Source: Phycisphaerae bacterium RAS1
GTDB lineage: Bacteria; Planctomycetota; Phycisphaerae; UBA1845; Fen-1342
Direction of reading: 5' to 3'
Assembly: GCA_007859745.1 (NCBI GenBank)
Contig: SMLU01000003.1
Coordinates: 62,001-126,000 of the forward strand
DNA: 64,000 bases
Under the pieces are notes generated by a model that was not told where the DNA came from, made no database searches, and worked only from the letters and a program-made list of their open reading frames with translations. Positions 17,727 through 26,091 of the stretch are shown one piece after another; the stretch's first letter is position 1; every line of letters starts with the position of its first letter. The position numbers and the translations under genes were made by a program.

Positions 17727-17865
17727 TCTGTCCGACCCCCCTGCGCGAAGCGGCGCGGTTATCCGTCCGAACCCGCCGCGCCAAGCGGCGGGCTAACGTC
17801 CCTGGCCTATGAGACGCCGCTCGCGTCTGGACGTCACCCCGCCGCTTGGCGCGGCGGGTTCGGAC
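17727..17865. repeat. REPIN-like paired palindrome (family 1), copy 8, plus a decayed half
   Basis: A decayed left half (17727-17760) with a CGCGAAGCGGCGCGG core precedes an intact left half (17766-17798) and inverted right half (17833-17865). It is in the 645-bp divergent gap 17552-18196. Confidence 0.85.
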
Positions 17866-18060
17866 AGAACAGCGGCCTCCGGAGATTTGCGTTGCGGCAC
17901 GCTTCGAAACCGGCCATGCCTGCCCGTCGGATGAGCCGCCGAAAAAACGCCCGAGAACTTGAAAAAAAAAAACCGACGCGCCTATCGTTATGGTGACGGC
18001 CGGCGGGAGCATCTCGGCCGCCGGGTCTGTTCGGAACATCCGGGCCGCGATTGTCACGAA

Positions 18061-18160
18061 GGTACTGGTCAAGTTTGGGTGCCATGGACACGGCTTTTGC
18101 GTGGGCATGCCGACACAACGGCCGTGGGCATGGCACCCACCATCAAGCGTGACCAGTACC
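18061..18160. repeat. Nested inverted repeat, GGTGCCATG family
   Basis: Outer arms GGTACTGGTCA (18061-18071) and TGACCAGTACC (18150-18160) enclose inner arms GGGTGCCATG (18078-18087) and CATGGCACCC (18129-18138). The compact 100-bp MITE-like shape lies just upstream of the beta-propeller gene. Related inner arms recur at 53530-53646. Confidence 0.8.
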
Positions 18161-18196
18161 CGAAAGAAGCTGTATTCCAGGACGGAGTTGGGTGCG

Positions 18197-19234
18197 ATGA
18201 ACCACGCTTCTCCAAGCCCGATAACGCGGTCGCGCATCGCGACGCGATTGAGTTGGCTCTTGGCCGCCGCCACGGGGGCGCTGGCGCGGGCCGAATTTGT
18301 GCCGGGGCATATCTACATCACACACGCGGGCAATCCGGATTTCTGCGGCTGGGCGGGCTATCCGCCGACGGACCGGGTTTACGACGTCGATCCGGCGACG
18401 GGGAATTACACGCTTTTGAAGACCAAGTTCACCTGCCGCAACCTTTCCAGCGGGATATTCACGCCGGATGGGTCGGCCATGCTGGCGGCGCGGAGCAGTG
18501 CCAACGAGGTGATTCGGATTCAGCCCGACGGCACGTCACAGACGGTCCTGACGGGGGCGGACGGCTTGTCGAATCCGGGGGGTCGAAACGGTATGGTCTA
18601 CGGAAACGACGGATCGCTCTTCCTGGTTAACAACGGAACGCGGCGAATCTGGCGCTTTCCTAACGGGAGTGCGCCAGGTTCCCAGTTTGGAATCACGCCC
18701 GGAACCGGCGCAATCGCCAAGGCCGCCAGCGGCGACATCTACTGGGCGGGAACAACAAACGTCGATCCGTTCGAGATGGGACGGGTGTATCGATTCACAG
18801 ACGAGGGTGTCCGGATTGAGTTTGATCGGTTCGTTGGAGGTCTCATCTCGGTTGCGGCAGATGGCTTTGGAAATCTGTTCGTACTCGGTCCGCACACAAC
18901 CGGCGGGACCATCTGGCGATACCAGAACGAAGATCCATCTACTAGGCAGGTCTTGGTGACTGGGCTTTCCGCATCGGGCGCGCTCACCATGTCTGGCGAT
19001 GGGACTACCCTGTATGCCGCAGTCGGCAAGTGGGTCTACTCGATCGATATTGACACTGGCGCTCAGGCGCTGGTCACGGAACTGCCGGATATGACGCACA
19101 TCCTTGGTGTTTCGACATTTGTGCCGGAATCCACGTCTAGTGCGATGACGCTTCTTGCATTCTGCGTCGCATTCACCTGGCGCGCGCGGGCGCGCCCAAC
19201 TCAAGACAACTACTTCGAAACAAAGGTGCGATGA
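18197..19234 (+). CDS. Secreted beta-propeller (NHL/SMP-30-like) protein with PEP-CTERM-like tail
   Basis: The 345-residue protein has a signal-like N-terminus (RIATRLSWLLAAATGALARA) and repeated propeller blades (DRVYDVDPATGNY, GIFTPDGSAMLAARSS, NEVIRIQPDG, GMVYGNDGSLFLVNN). The C-terminus VPESTSSAMTLLAFCVAFTWRARAR has the PEP-CTERM layout: VPE, hydrophobic stretch, basic end. The start at ATG 18197 is chosen because it gives the signal peptide; the frame is open further upstream through a repeat. Its stop overlaps the start of the copper oxidase gene (ATGA), implying joint production. Confidence 0.7.
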   Translation: MNHASPSPITRSRIATRLSWLLAAATGALARAEFVPGHIYITHAGNPDFCGWAGYPPTDRVYDVDPATGNYTLLKTKFTCRNLSSGIFTPDGSAMLAARSSANEVIRIQPDGTSQTVLTGADGLSNPGGRNGMVYGNDGSLFLVNNGTRRIWRFPNGSAPGSQFGITPGTGAIAKAASGDIYWAGTTNVDPFEMGRVYRFTDEGVRIEFDRFVGGLISVAADGFGNLFVLGPHTTGGTIWRYQNEDPSTRQVLVTGLSASGALTMSGDGTTLYAAVGKWVYSIDIDTGAQALVTELPDMTHILGVSTFVPESTSSAMTLLAFCVAFTWRARARPTQDNYFETKVR

Positions 19235-21165
19235 TGCTGAGAAACCGATTCGATGCAGCCTCCACAGCGCTCGCCGCCTGCGCCGGCTGTGCGCTCATTG
19301 TCCCGGGCGCCGCGATGGGCCAATCTTGCTCAACTGGGAGTACACCTCCGGAAAAAGGCGCATGGGGTGAACTGAAGCCGCTCAAGATTACGAGCCAACC
19401 GCCGGGACTTACCTGCCAGATGCAAGCCATCCATGGCGCCGTGCTGCGATCCGGGAAGGTGATTCTGGCCGGACTCATGGACGATGTTGGCGATTGCGTG
19501 CCCGATGTTGTGATACTTGACCCGCTGACCGAAGTGTGCAAGAACGTCGGCTGGCCATTTCCGAACACGCTTGATGATCACGTACTCTTCTGCGGGGCAC
19601 AATCGGCAATGACCGATGGAAGAATCCTCTGGGTGGGGGGTGGGGCGCGGGCGGTTGTCTCCTCCGGCAGGGACTGTCCCGGCACGGACCAGACGACGAT
19701 CTATGATCCCGCCAACACGTTCACCGACGGCCAAGGCAACTGGGGCACTGGACAGTGGATTGTCGGACCGCCGGAAATCTGGCCCATGGACCCGAACAAC
19801 CCGCTCGGCTCGCTCCGCCAGACGCGGCGCTGGTATCCGACGATGACTATGCTCGGCGACGGGCGCTTCCTGATCCTGGACGGTGCGTGCGAATGCGTGG
19901 GGTGCGGCGACCAGAATCCGATCAACTGCAACCCGGAAGACGATGGTTACCCGTTCTGCAACGGAAACCCGCGCATTCCTGTAATCCTCGACACGAGCGC
20001 CGGCTCGGTCAGCCAGTGGGCTTTCACGCCCCTGTATGACGCGCATTACTGCTACCCCCACGCCGGGCTGCCCTGTCCGGTCGGGCCGACCGCCCCGCCC
20101 GCCAGCCCCAATCCACCCTGCCCCACTGGCGGCGTGCCGGCCAGCCCGTTCGACCTGGCTTACTACCCATTCGTTTTTACCCTGTCAGACGCGAAGATAT
20201 ATGTACCCTCTTCTCCCTACGGCACGATCGCGGGCAACGTCGGCCGAAAGCTGCACGACAAGAGCGGCACCTGGATCACGCAAAACGTCCCCACGCCTCC
20301 GATCATCGGCGGCGCGGCGGTCCTGTTCGGCAGAGACCGGATCATGCTGGCCGGCGGACCGACGCAGAACTGCGCCGAGAACTGCGGCGTCCACGGCCCC
20401 GACACATCCCTTCCGGACAATCGCGTGTACGTGCTCGAAAACGCCGCAACAGCCACAAGCTGGACGCAAAAGGCGGCGATGAACCACCGCCGTTGGCACT
20501 TTTACCTGACGGCGATGCCGGACGGCACCGTTCTTGCCTGCGGCGGCACGAGCGCCGAGCAGTTGCCGCCCGACTATCCCCCGACCACCACCCAGCCGGC
20601 CGAATACCAGTTTCCCGATTGCTACCGGCCCAGCGCCGTGCTGGAGGCGGAGTCGTTCAACCCCGCCACCAACGAATGGTGCCGCATGGCGTCGATGGCC
20701 GTCCCCAGACAATATCACAGCGCAGTTCTTTTGCTTCAAGACGGGTCTGTGCTTGCCGCCGGTGGCCAGGTCGCCGACGCCAACGACCCGATCTGGCGCA
20801 TCAATAACCAGTGGACCTACCAGATCTACAAGCCGCCTTATTTCTTCCAGGGGGCGCGCCCGCTCATTCAGAGCGCGCCCGAGCAAGTGGTCTACGGCGA
20901 CAGTTTCATTGTCGTGCCGGATGCGTCCGTCGAGTCGATCACGCGCGTGCGGCTGATCCGCCTCGGCTCAGTGACGCACTCGATCAACTTCGACCAGCGC
21001 ATGCTCGAACTCGACTTCGCCCCGCGGCCGAACGGGTTACAGGTGATCGCGCCCTCCAGCGGCAACGAGGCCCCGCCGGGATACTACATGCTCTTCATCT
21101 GCACCGGGCCCAACGGCTCGATCCCGTCGGTCGCGAAGTTCATCCAACTGATCCCGGCGACGTAG
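19231..21165 (+). CDS. Copper-radical oxidase (galactose/glyoxal oxidase family)
   Basis: The 644-residue exported protein (signal peptide to about residue 30) carries the full active site expected for galactose/glyoxal oxidase enzymes. Cys121 (LFCGAQ) and Tyr202 (RRWYPT) can form the Cys-Tyr cofactor. Tyr495-His496 (RQYHSAV) and His583 (GSVTHSINFDQR) are the remaining copper ligands. Kelch-like blades (DGRILWVGGG, DGTVLACGG, DGSVLAAGG) and a C-terminal DUF1929-type domain follow. These enzymes oxidise primary alcohols or aldehydes with O2, releasing H2O2. The natural substrate is unknown. It is translationally coupled to the upstream propeller gene. Confidence 0.88.
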   Translation: MMLRNRFDAASTALAACAGCALIVPGAAMGQSCSTGSTPPEKGAWGELKPLKITSQPPGLTCQMQAIHGAVLRSGKVILAGLMDDVGDCVPDVVILDPLTEVCKNVGWPFPNTLDDHVLFCGAQSAMTDGRILWVGGGARAVVSSGRDCPGTDQTTIYDPANTFTDGQGNWGTGQWIVGPPEIWPMDPNNPLGSLRQTRRWYPTMTMLGDGRFLILDGACECVGCGDQNPINCNPEDDGYPFCNGNPRIPVILDTSAGSVSQWAFTPLYDAHYCYPHAGLPCPVGPTAPPASPNPPCPTGGVPASPFDLAYYPFVFTLSDAKIYVPSSPYGTIAGNVGRKLHDKSGTWITQNVPTPPIIGGAAVLFGRDRIMLAGGPTQNCAENCGVHGPDTSLPDNRVYVLENAATATSWTQKAAMNHRRWHFYLTAMPDGTVLACGGTSAEQLPPDYPPTTTQPAEYQFPDCYRPSAVLEAESFNPATNEWCRMASMAVPRQYHSAVLLLQDGSVLAAGGQVADANDPIWRINNQWTYQIYKPPYFFQGARPLIQSAPEQVVYGDSFIVVPDASVESITRVRLIRLGSVTHSINFDQRMLELDFAPRPNGLQVIAPSSGNEAPPGYYMLFICTGPNGSIPSVAKFIQLIPAT

Positions 21166-21176
21166 CGGAGGTCCGA

Positions 21177-22550
21177 TCACAGCAGCCCGTGCTTCTCCAG
21201 CCGGTAACGCAGCCGGTCGCGCGTCAGTTGCAGCAGCTTGGCCGCCTGCGTCTGGTTATTCGCCGTCCGGTCCAGGGCCTGCTTCAGCAGGTTCGCTTCC
21301 AGCCGCCGCAGCTTGTCGAAGTCGAAACCCTCCGGCGGCAGGAGCACGTGATCGACGTCCCAGTCGAGCGTCTGCGGCTCGATGCGGCCCAGGACGATGT
21401 CGCCCGTGGCGATCTCGTCGCTCTTGCACAGCAGCACGGCCCGCTCGATGACGTTCCTGAGTTCGCGGACGTTGCCGGGCCAGCCGTAGTCCAGCAGCCG
21501 CGCGTAGGCGGCGCGCGAGACGCGCGTGATGGGCTTTTTGAACTCGCGCGCGAAGCGCTCGACGAACGTGTCGGCCAGCAGCTTCACGTCGTCGGCCCGG
21601 GCCCGCAGCGGCGGCAGGTAAATCGTGACGACGTTCAGGCGGTACATCAGGTCGCGGCGGAAGGCCCCCTCTTCGATGGCCTTGTCGATGTCGCGATTGG
21701 TGGCGGCGATGACGCGCACGTCGACCTGAATCTCCTTCGTCCCGCCGACGCGGCGGAACTTGCGTTCCTCCAGGAAGCGGAGCAGCTTGGCCTGGAGCGG
21801 TGCGGGCATGTCGCCGACTTCGTCCAGAAAAACCGTGCCGCCGTCCGCCAGCTCGAACAGGCCCTTTTTCTGCGTCTTGGCGTCGGTGAACGCGCCGCGC
21901 TCGTGTCCGAACAGCTCGCTTTCGAGCAGCGTTTCAGAGAGGGCGGTGCAGGTCACGTTGACGAAGGGCTGGACGGCGCGTTCGGAGGCGTGGTGAATGA
22001 CGCGCGCCACCAGGTCCTTGCCCGTCCCGGTCTCGCCGCGCAGGAAGACGGTCGAAACGCCGGTCTTGCCCACCTGCCGGATGGTCTCGAACAGCTCCAG
22101 CATGCTGGAGTGCTTGCCGATGATCGAGTCGAGGCCGAACTGCGTCTGGAGCGTGCGGCGAAGCTCGCCTATCTCGCGCCGCAGGCGCGTCGTCTCGAGC
22201 GCCTTGTCCACCTTGAACATCAGCTCGTTCATCTCGAACGGCTTCGAGACGTAATCAAACGCCCCCAGCTTGATGGCTTCGACCGCATTTTCGATCGTGC
22301 TGTAGGCGGTCATCATGATCACGACGGCGTCGGTGTCGATCTCGCGCAGCTTGCGCAGCACGTCGATGCCGTTCATCTCGGGCAACTTGTAATCCAGCAT
22401 GACCAGGTCGAAGCCGCCGCCTTCCATCGTCGCCAGGGCCGCCTTGCCGTCCTCCGCTTCGCTGACGCGGAAGCCGCGCTCCTCAAACTTCTGGCGCAGC
22501 GACCAGCGGATCAGGCTCTCGTCTTCGACAATCAGAACGGTGATTGGCAT
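21177..22550 (-). CDS. Sigma-54-dependent response regulator (NtrC family)
   Basis: The 457-residue protein has a receiver domain with phosphoacceptor Asp53 (VMLDYKLPEM), then a sigma-54 activator AAA domain with Walker A GETGTGKD, the sigma-54 contact loop in the GAFTDA form (usually GAFTGA), and the conserved GNVREL region. A Fis-type helix-turn-helix closes it (NNQTQAAKLLQLTRDRLRYRL). It activates sigma-54 promoters after phosphorylation. It lies 17 bp downstream of its probable partner kinase. Confidence 0.95.
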   Translation of the reverse strand: MPITVLIVEDESLIRWSLRQKFEERGFRVSEAEDGKAALATMEGGGFDLVMLDYKLPEMNGIDVLRKLREIDTDAVVIMMTAYSTIENAVEAIKLGAFDYVSKPFEMNELMFKVDKALETTRLRREIGELRRTLQTQFGLDSIIGKHSSMLELFETIRQVGKTGVSTVFLRGETGTGKDLVARVIHHASERAVQPFVNVTCTALSETLLESELFGHERGAFTDAKTQKKGLFELADGGTVFLDEVGDMPAPLQAKLLRFLEERKFRRVGGTKEIQVDVRVIAATNRDIDKAIEEGAFRRDLMYRLNVVTIYLPPLRARADDVKLLADTFVERFAREFKKPITRVSRAAYARLLDYGWPGNVRELRNVIERAVLLCKSDEIATGDIVLGRIEPQTLDWDVDHVLLPPEGFDFDKLRRLEANLLKQALDRTANNQTQAAKLLQLTRDRLRYRLEKHGLL

Positions 22551-22567
22551 CGCCCTCGGCTCCGTCG

Positions 22568-23827
22568 TCAGGCCTGCTCGCGCGGCAGACGCACTGTCAC
22601 GGTCGTCCCCTCGCCGACCGCCGTGTCAATGCCCAGCGTCCCGCCGTGCATCTCGACGATCTTCTCGCAAATCGGTAGCCCCAGCCCGGTGCCCTTGGCC
22701 TTCGTGGTGAAGAATGGCTCGGCCGCGCGGCGCGCGACCACCGGGTCCATGCCGTGGCCCTGGTCGATGACCGCCAGCTCGACGGTTCGCGGCTGCGCCG
22801 ACGTGGCGATCATGACCGTGCGTCCATCGGCCGAGGCCTGGACCGCGTTCAGCACCAGGTTCATCACGAGTTGCTCGATCTGGCTCTCGTCCGCCATGAT
22901 CGGCGGCGCCGACGAATTCTCAAACCGGACCGAAACGCGCCGCAACTCCGGCTCCGCCCGCAGGACCGTCAACACGCGATCGATGACGCGCTGCAAGTCA
23001 CAGGATTTGAAGCGCGGCGGGCGCGGCCGGGCGTATTCGAGCAGGTCTTTGACTGTTCCATCGAGCCGGTCGATCTGCCTTAGTACTTCGGCCAGGATCG
23101 GGCGGCGCGGGTCGTCCGGGGCGATCCCCTCGCGAATGACCTGGATAGCCCCGCTGATCCCGGCGAGCGGGTTCTTGATTTCGTGGGCGAGCGAGGCGGC
23201 GAGCTGGCCGATCTGGGCAAGGTGCTCGGCACGGGTGAGCTGTTCCTGAACGGCATCCCGCTCGGTCTGCCGCACCTGCTCGGTGTACGTGCCCTTGTAA
23301 TTCTCCAGCATGATGCCGGTTTCGATTGTCAGTAACTTGTGCAGGGAGCGTAACTTGGAATCGACGTCTGGAATTGCGGCGGTGCGCGCGCGCGACTCAA
23401 GCTCCTGCCAGACCACCTCCATCCCGGCGAACATATAGTGCTGGGCCAGCCCGACGCGGACGTGCACGCGCCCGATTTCAGAGCGCCGCCTCGCGTACTC
23501 AGCGTCGTAATTCCCGCAAAACAGCGTTCGCAACCACTCGTGCAGCTTCTCGTGCAGCCGCGAAAGTTGGTCGGCGTCCTGAATGACCCCGGCCGCACCC
23601 GGATGGCGCGCGATTTCCTGGTAGAAGCGATCAACGATGGCGCCAAAAAACGGAGTGACCATCGGCCCGAGCTGGCGGAGGTTCTGCGCATCCGCCGGTC
23701 CGAACCCGACAAAATCCATCAGTTCTGTGAGGACTGCGGGCGACACGGCGCGATTGTAACTCTCACGCGCCGTGGCGGACACCGCAGGCGCGCGCAGCTG
23801 CGACAATTTCGACCGGGGGTGGGGCAT
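22568..23827 (-). CDS. Globin-coupled sensor histidine kinase
   Basis: The 419-residue cytoplasmic kinase begins with a protoglobin-type domain (about 28-165) containing the proximal-histidine motif IGRVHVRVGL (His122), as in heme oxygen sensors. A linker helix follows, then HisKA with the H-box SLAHEIKNP (His215) and a HATPase_c domain with NLVLNAVQA, DQGHGM and GTGLGLPI. It has no membrane helix. It is probably a gas (O2, NO or CO) or redox sensor for the downstream sigma-54 regulator. The start at ATG 23827 is the first Met before similarity. Confidence 0.88.
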   Translation of the reverse strand: MPHPRSKLSQLRAPAVSATARESYNRAVSPAVLTELMDFVGFGPADAQNLRQLGPMVTPFFGAIVDRFYQEIARHPGAAGVIQDADQLSRLHEKLHEWLRTLFCGNYDAEYARRRSEIGRVHVRVGLAQHYMFAGMEVVWQELESRARTAAIPDVDSKLRSLHKLLTIETGIMLENYKGTYTEQVRQTERDAVQEQLTRAEHLAQIGQLAASLAHEIKNPLAGISGAIQVIREGIAPDDPRRPILAEVLRQIDRLDGTVKDLLEYARPRPPRFKSCDLQRVIDRVLTVLRAEPELRRVSVRFENSSAPPIMADESQIEQLVMNLVLNAVQASADGRTVMIATSAQPRTVELAVIDQGHGMDPVVARRAAEPFFTTKAKGTGLGLPICEKIVEMHGGTLGIDTAVGEGTTVTVRLPREQA

Positions 23828-24193
23828 GCCAGAGTCCAATCGCGCAGACTGATCCCGAACCGTCACTTCTTGGCAATTCCTGTGCCGAAGCGGAAAAACA
23901 TGCGGCCCGTTCAGGACGCTTCCTGGTCGGCCGGCTGGCGCTTCCCGTCGAACGACTGCGCGATTCTCCCCCCAGCACTGCGCGATTTGACACACCCCGA
24001 CCGATAGTCAGCCGATCGTACCTGGTCTCGAAACTCCCCCAGTTGGGCCGCGTCGGGCCGCCGCCGCTGGTTTCGACTTTGATTTCGACCCACCACCCAG
24101 CAAGAACTGCCGCCCCCGTCATGCGACCGACTTGTTTCCTAAACGGCACGCCGCGTGCATCCTTGATTTCTCGGACACGGCCCGGACGCTGCC

Positions 24194-24634
24194 ATGCTAC
24201 ACCGACTCGCCGCACACGAAGCATCGACGAATGACGCGGAAACGCCCGCGTCCCGCGCGCGAGCGTCACGCGTGCTGATCCTGGAGCCCGACGCGCTGTC
24301 GCGCTGGTCGCTCTCGGCGTACCTGCGACGCTGGTTTGACGCGCGCGTCACCGCGTCGCCGGAAGAGGCTGTCGCCCTGCTCGGCACGTTCGCCGTGGAT
24401 GCCCTGATCGTCTCGGACGAAGTGGACGCCGACGCGCTTCGCCGAATTGAGTCCATCGTCCGGCGTCGCTCGCCCGGCGCCGTCATGATCCGCACGGTCA
24501 CGCACCTGTCAGAGTCACCTGGCGACGTGGCCGGCTGGCTCGAACTGGAAAAGCCGTTCAATCTGGCTCGCCTCGCGGAACTGCTGGGCGTCGCCGCGCC
24601 CGGTTCGCCCGGCCCGCTGGCGCCGCGCGGCTAG
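24194..24634 (+). CDS. Divergent receiver-domain protein
   Basis: The 146-residue protein has the layout of a stand-alone receiver: RVLILEPDALSRWSLSAYL near 26-45, ALIVSDEVDADALR in the region of strand 3, and LELEKPFNLARL carrying the conserved Lys-Pro. The acidic pair after strand 1 is reduced (EPD) and the phosphoacceptor strand reads VSDEVD. Phosphorylation may therefore be altered or lost. It is divergent from the kinase gene, with 366 bp between them in which nothing else is seen. Confidence 0.6.
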   Translation: MLHRLAAHEASTNDAETPASRARASRVLILEPDALSRWSLSAYLRRWFDARVTASPEEAVALLGTFAVDALIVSDEVDADALRRIESIVRRRSPGAVMIRTVTHLSESPGDVAGWLELEKPFNLARLAELLGVAAPGSPGPLAPRG

Positions 24635-24675
24635 AATCATCTACGGGGGAAACCGCTCTGGTCGGAGGTGCATCC

Positions 24676-25041
24676 ATGACGGAAAGCGAGCTTGTGCACT
24701 CGATCCTGCGCCAGGCCGAGGGCGAGGGGCGCCGTCTGCACGCTGAGCGACTGGCCCGCGTTCGCTGCCGGCTGAGCTTCCAGTCTCAACTCGACGAGCG
24801 CCTGATTCAGGAGATGTTCGCCCGCTGGCGGCGCGACACGCTGTGCGAGCACGCCGACCTGGAAGTCGAGCACCTCCCGCCGTACGCGCTTTGCCCGCGG
24901 CATCGCCAATTTCTGGCGGACTGCTCCGGCCAGCACGCGCCGCCCGACGGCTGCCCGTATTGCAGCCTCGAAGCCAACGAAATGGCGGGCCGCGAGTGGA
25001 CACTGATCGGCATCGACGCGGCCAGCGACGTGGTGTGCTAG
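24676..25041 (+). CDS. HypA/HybF-like zinc protein lacking the nickel-site N-terminus
   Basis: The 121-residue product follows HypA in outline: an N-terminal alpha/beta part (SELVHSILRQAEGEGRRLHAERLARVR), ADLEVEHLPPYALCPRH, a zinc loop with Cys73, Cys93 and Cys96 (CPYC), and the end GREWTLIGIDAA. HypA delivers nickel to hydrogenase or urease and binds it through the N-terminal Met-His(-Glu). Here the start is MTESE, so the nickel ligand His2 is absent, and one zinc Cys appears replaced in CPRH. A strong GGAGGTG precedes the ATG. No hydrogenase genes are in the window. Confidence 0.6.
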   Translation: MTESELVHSILRQAEGEGRRLHAERLARVRCRLSFQSQLDERLIQEMFARWRRDTLCEHADLEVEHLPPYALCPRHRQFLADCSGQHAPPDGCPYCSLEANEMAGREWTLIGIDAASDVVC

Positions 25042-25060
25042 AGCGATTCCAGCGAGGCTG

Positions 25061-25085
25061 TAGCGCCGGACCTCTGCATCCGACG
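25061..25085. repeat. Family 4 palindrome, copy after the HypA-like gene
   Basis: The TAGCGCCGGACCTCTG...CCGACG arrangement is an inverted, slightly decayed copy of the family 4 element. It lies 20 bp past the HypA-like gene's own stop. The rest of 25042-25259 shows no gene. Confidence 0.65.
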
Positions 25086-25259
25086 GCGATTTCAGCGCCG
25101 CACGTGGAGGGTGGCATGGCTGCGGCGATTGGCAGCCATGCTCTTTGACTACAAAACGGGACTCGGCGGGCGCCTCGATTTGCGCGGCACTCGATTGATG
25201 GTATCGCGCAAGAGGCGAAGACATGCTCGCCAAAGGCCGCGAGCGTGCCACCGAAGAAA

Positions 25260-25330
25260 AGCAGCGTCCGGCACGCTAGTGCGCGGACGCCGCAAGAGTG
25301 GAGGCGGGGGGAGTCGAACCCCCGTCCCGA
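25260..25330. repeat. Left attachment site (71-bp direct repeat)
   Basis: Identical over 71 bp to 34302-34372. It contains 30 bp of the tmRNA 3' end (T-arm and acceptor strand, minus sense) and the GC hairpin GCGTCCG...CGGACGC, which on the minus strand is followed by TGCTTTTC. Confidence 0.92.
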
Positions 25331-25580
25331 TCAAACCAGCGAAGCTGTAACCGCGATATCTGACAACGCTTTAGCGAATGCACCGAAGTCGGCTGAGGCG
25401 GGGTGTTGTACTCCCCGTTGCACTCCAAACCCGAAAACGGCGACGGAAGCAGCCGAGACGCGACCTGCGGAGCCGAGCGACCCGGAGCTTGCCGCGATCG
25501 TGGCGGCGTGGCCGGCACTGCCGGCGGCGATCCGGGCAGGCGTGCTTGCGCTGGTGCGTACCGCCGGCGCATCGGCATGA
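25331..25580 (+). pseudogene. Detached 3' segment of the element's integrase gene
   Basis: Frame 25245-25580 reads through the left repeat as SSVRHASARTPQEW... and continues DQTSEAVTAISDNA... to a stop at 25580, ending DPELAAIVAAWPALP and AAIRAGVLALV. The integrase frame reads the right repeat in the same phase. In an excised circle the two join exactly (1370 + 250 nt = 540 codons with stop). The segment has no start of its own, so it is a silent 3' part while the element is integrated. It also carries GTTGTACTCCCC units like those in the integrase at 34184. Confidence 0.6.
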
Positions 25581-25672
25581 CGCTGAAAGGGGCGGAGGTG
25601 GCTCGCGCGATCGAATGGCGCGGCTCTTGGCGCGGTTTTTGGGCGGTTTGGAAACGGAGCGACGCCGAGTGA
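25577..25672 (+). CDS. Small ORF overlapping its neighbours
   Basis: A 31-residue frame (MTLKGAEVARAIEWRGSWRGFW...) whose ATG overlaps the upstream stop (ATGA) and whose stop overlaps the next start (GTGA). The paired overlaps argue that it is translated. No function is recognised. Confidence 0.4.
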   Translation: MTLKGAEVARAIEWRGSWRGFWAVWKRSDAE

Positions 25673-26091
25673 GCGACACGACGAGCGACGGCCGCGAGCT
25701 TCGCCGCGGCACCGGCGGGCGCTTCACTCCGGGAACGGCCGGCGGACCGGGCCGCCCCGCCGGCGAGAGCCGGGCGACGCGGCTCGCCGATGCGTTCCTG
25801 TCGGCGCTGGATCACGCCGGCGGCGAGCAGTACATCCGCGACTTCGCCCGCGACCAGCCCGGCGACTTTCTGCGGATCGTCGCGAGGATGCTGCCGGCCG
25901 CGGTGGACCTTTCTGTGCCGAGTGCCGGGAATGCCCCATCGGTGCTTTTTGTGCCGGACGATGCCACGGCGGATACGGAATGGCGAAGTAACCCGGCCGC
26001 GGCGATCAAGTTCATCATCATTGAACCCGGCGAGACTCGGGCGCTGCCGGACGCAAACGACGCCACCCACGCGATGCCGGGCGCTTTCTGA
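25669..26091 (+). CDS. DUF5681-like small protein of mobile elements
   Basis: The 140-residue product starts at GTG 25669. It has the Gly/Pro-rich segment GGRFTPGTAGGPGRPAGE, the kind of motif (GxFxxGxSGNPxGRPxG) found at the start of DUF5681 proteins, which often sit near phage packaging genes. It is followed by LADAFLSALDHAGGEQYIRDFARDQPGDFLRIVARMLPAAVDLS, also DUF5681-like. The molecular role is unknown. It is the third gene in an overlapping chain that begins with the integrase 3' segment. Confidence 0.65.
   Translation: MSDTTSDGRELRRGTGGRFTPGTAGGPGRPAGESRATRLADAFLSALDHAGGEQYIRDFARDQPGDFLRIVARMLPAAVDLSVPSAGNAPSVLFVPDDATADTEWRSNPAAAIKFIIIEPGETRALPDANDATHAMPGAF

Noticed and set aside
15743-17812. 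Long plus-strand frame opposite the Asp-box protein gene
   Set aside because: Antisense to a gene with signal peptide, Asp-boxes and dockerin-like repeats; composition is His/Arg/Ala-rich as expected for a shadow frame.
20811-23249. 812-codon plus-strand frame opposite the two-component genes
   Set aside because: It starts inside the copper oxidase gene and runs antisense to the kinase and regulator. No motif supports it.
25111-25350. Frame running into the left att site after the HypA-like gene
   Set aside because: It crosses a family 4 repeat remnant and the tmRNA-derived repeat in a different phase from the integrase and has no homologous motif.
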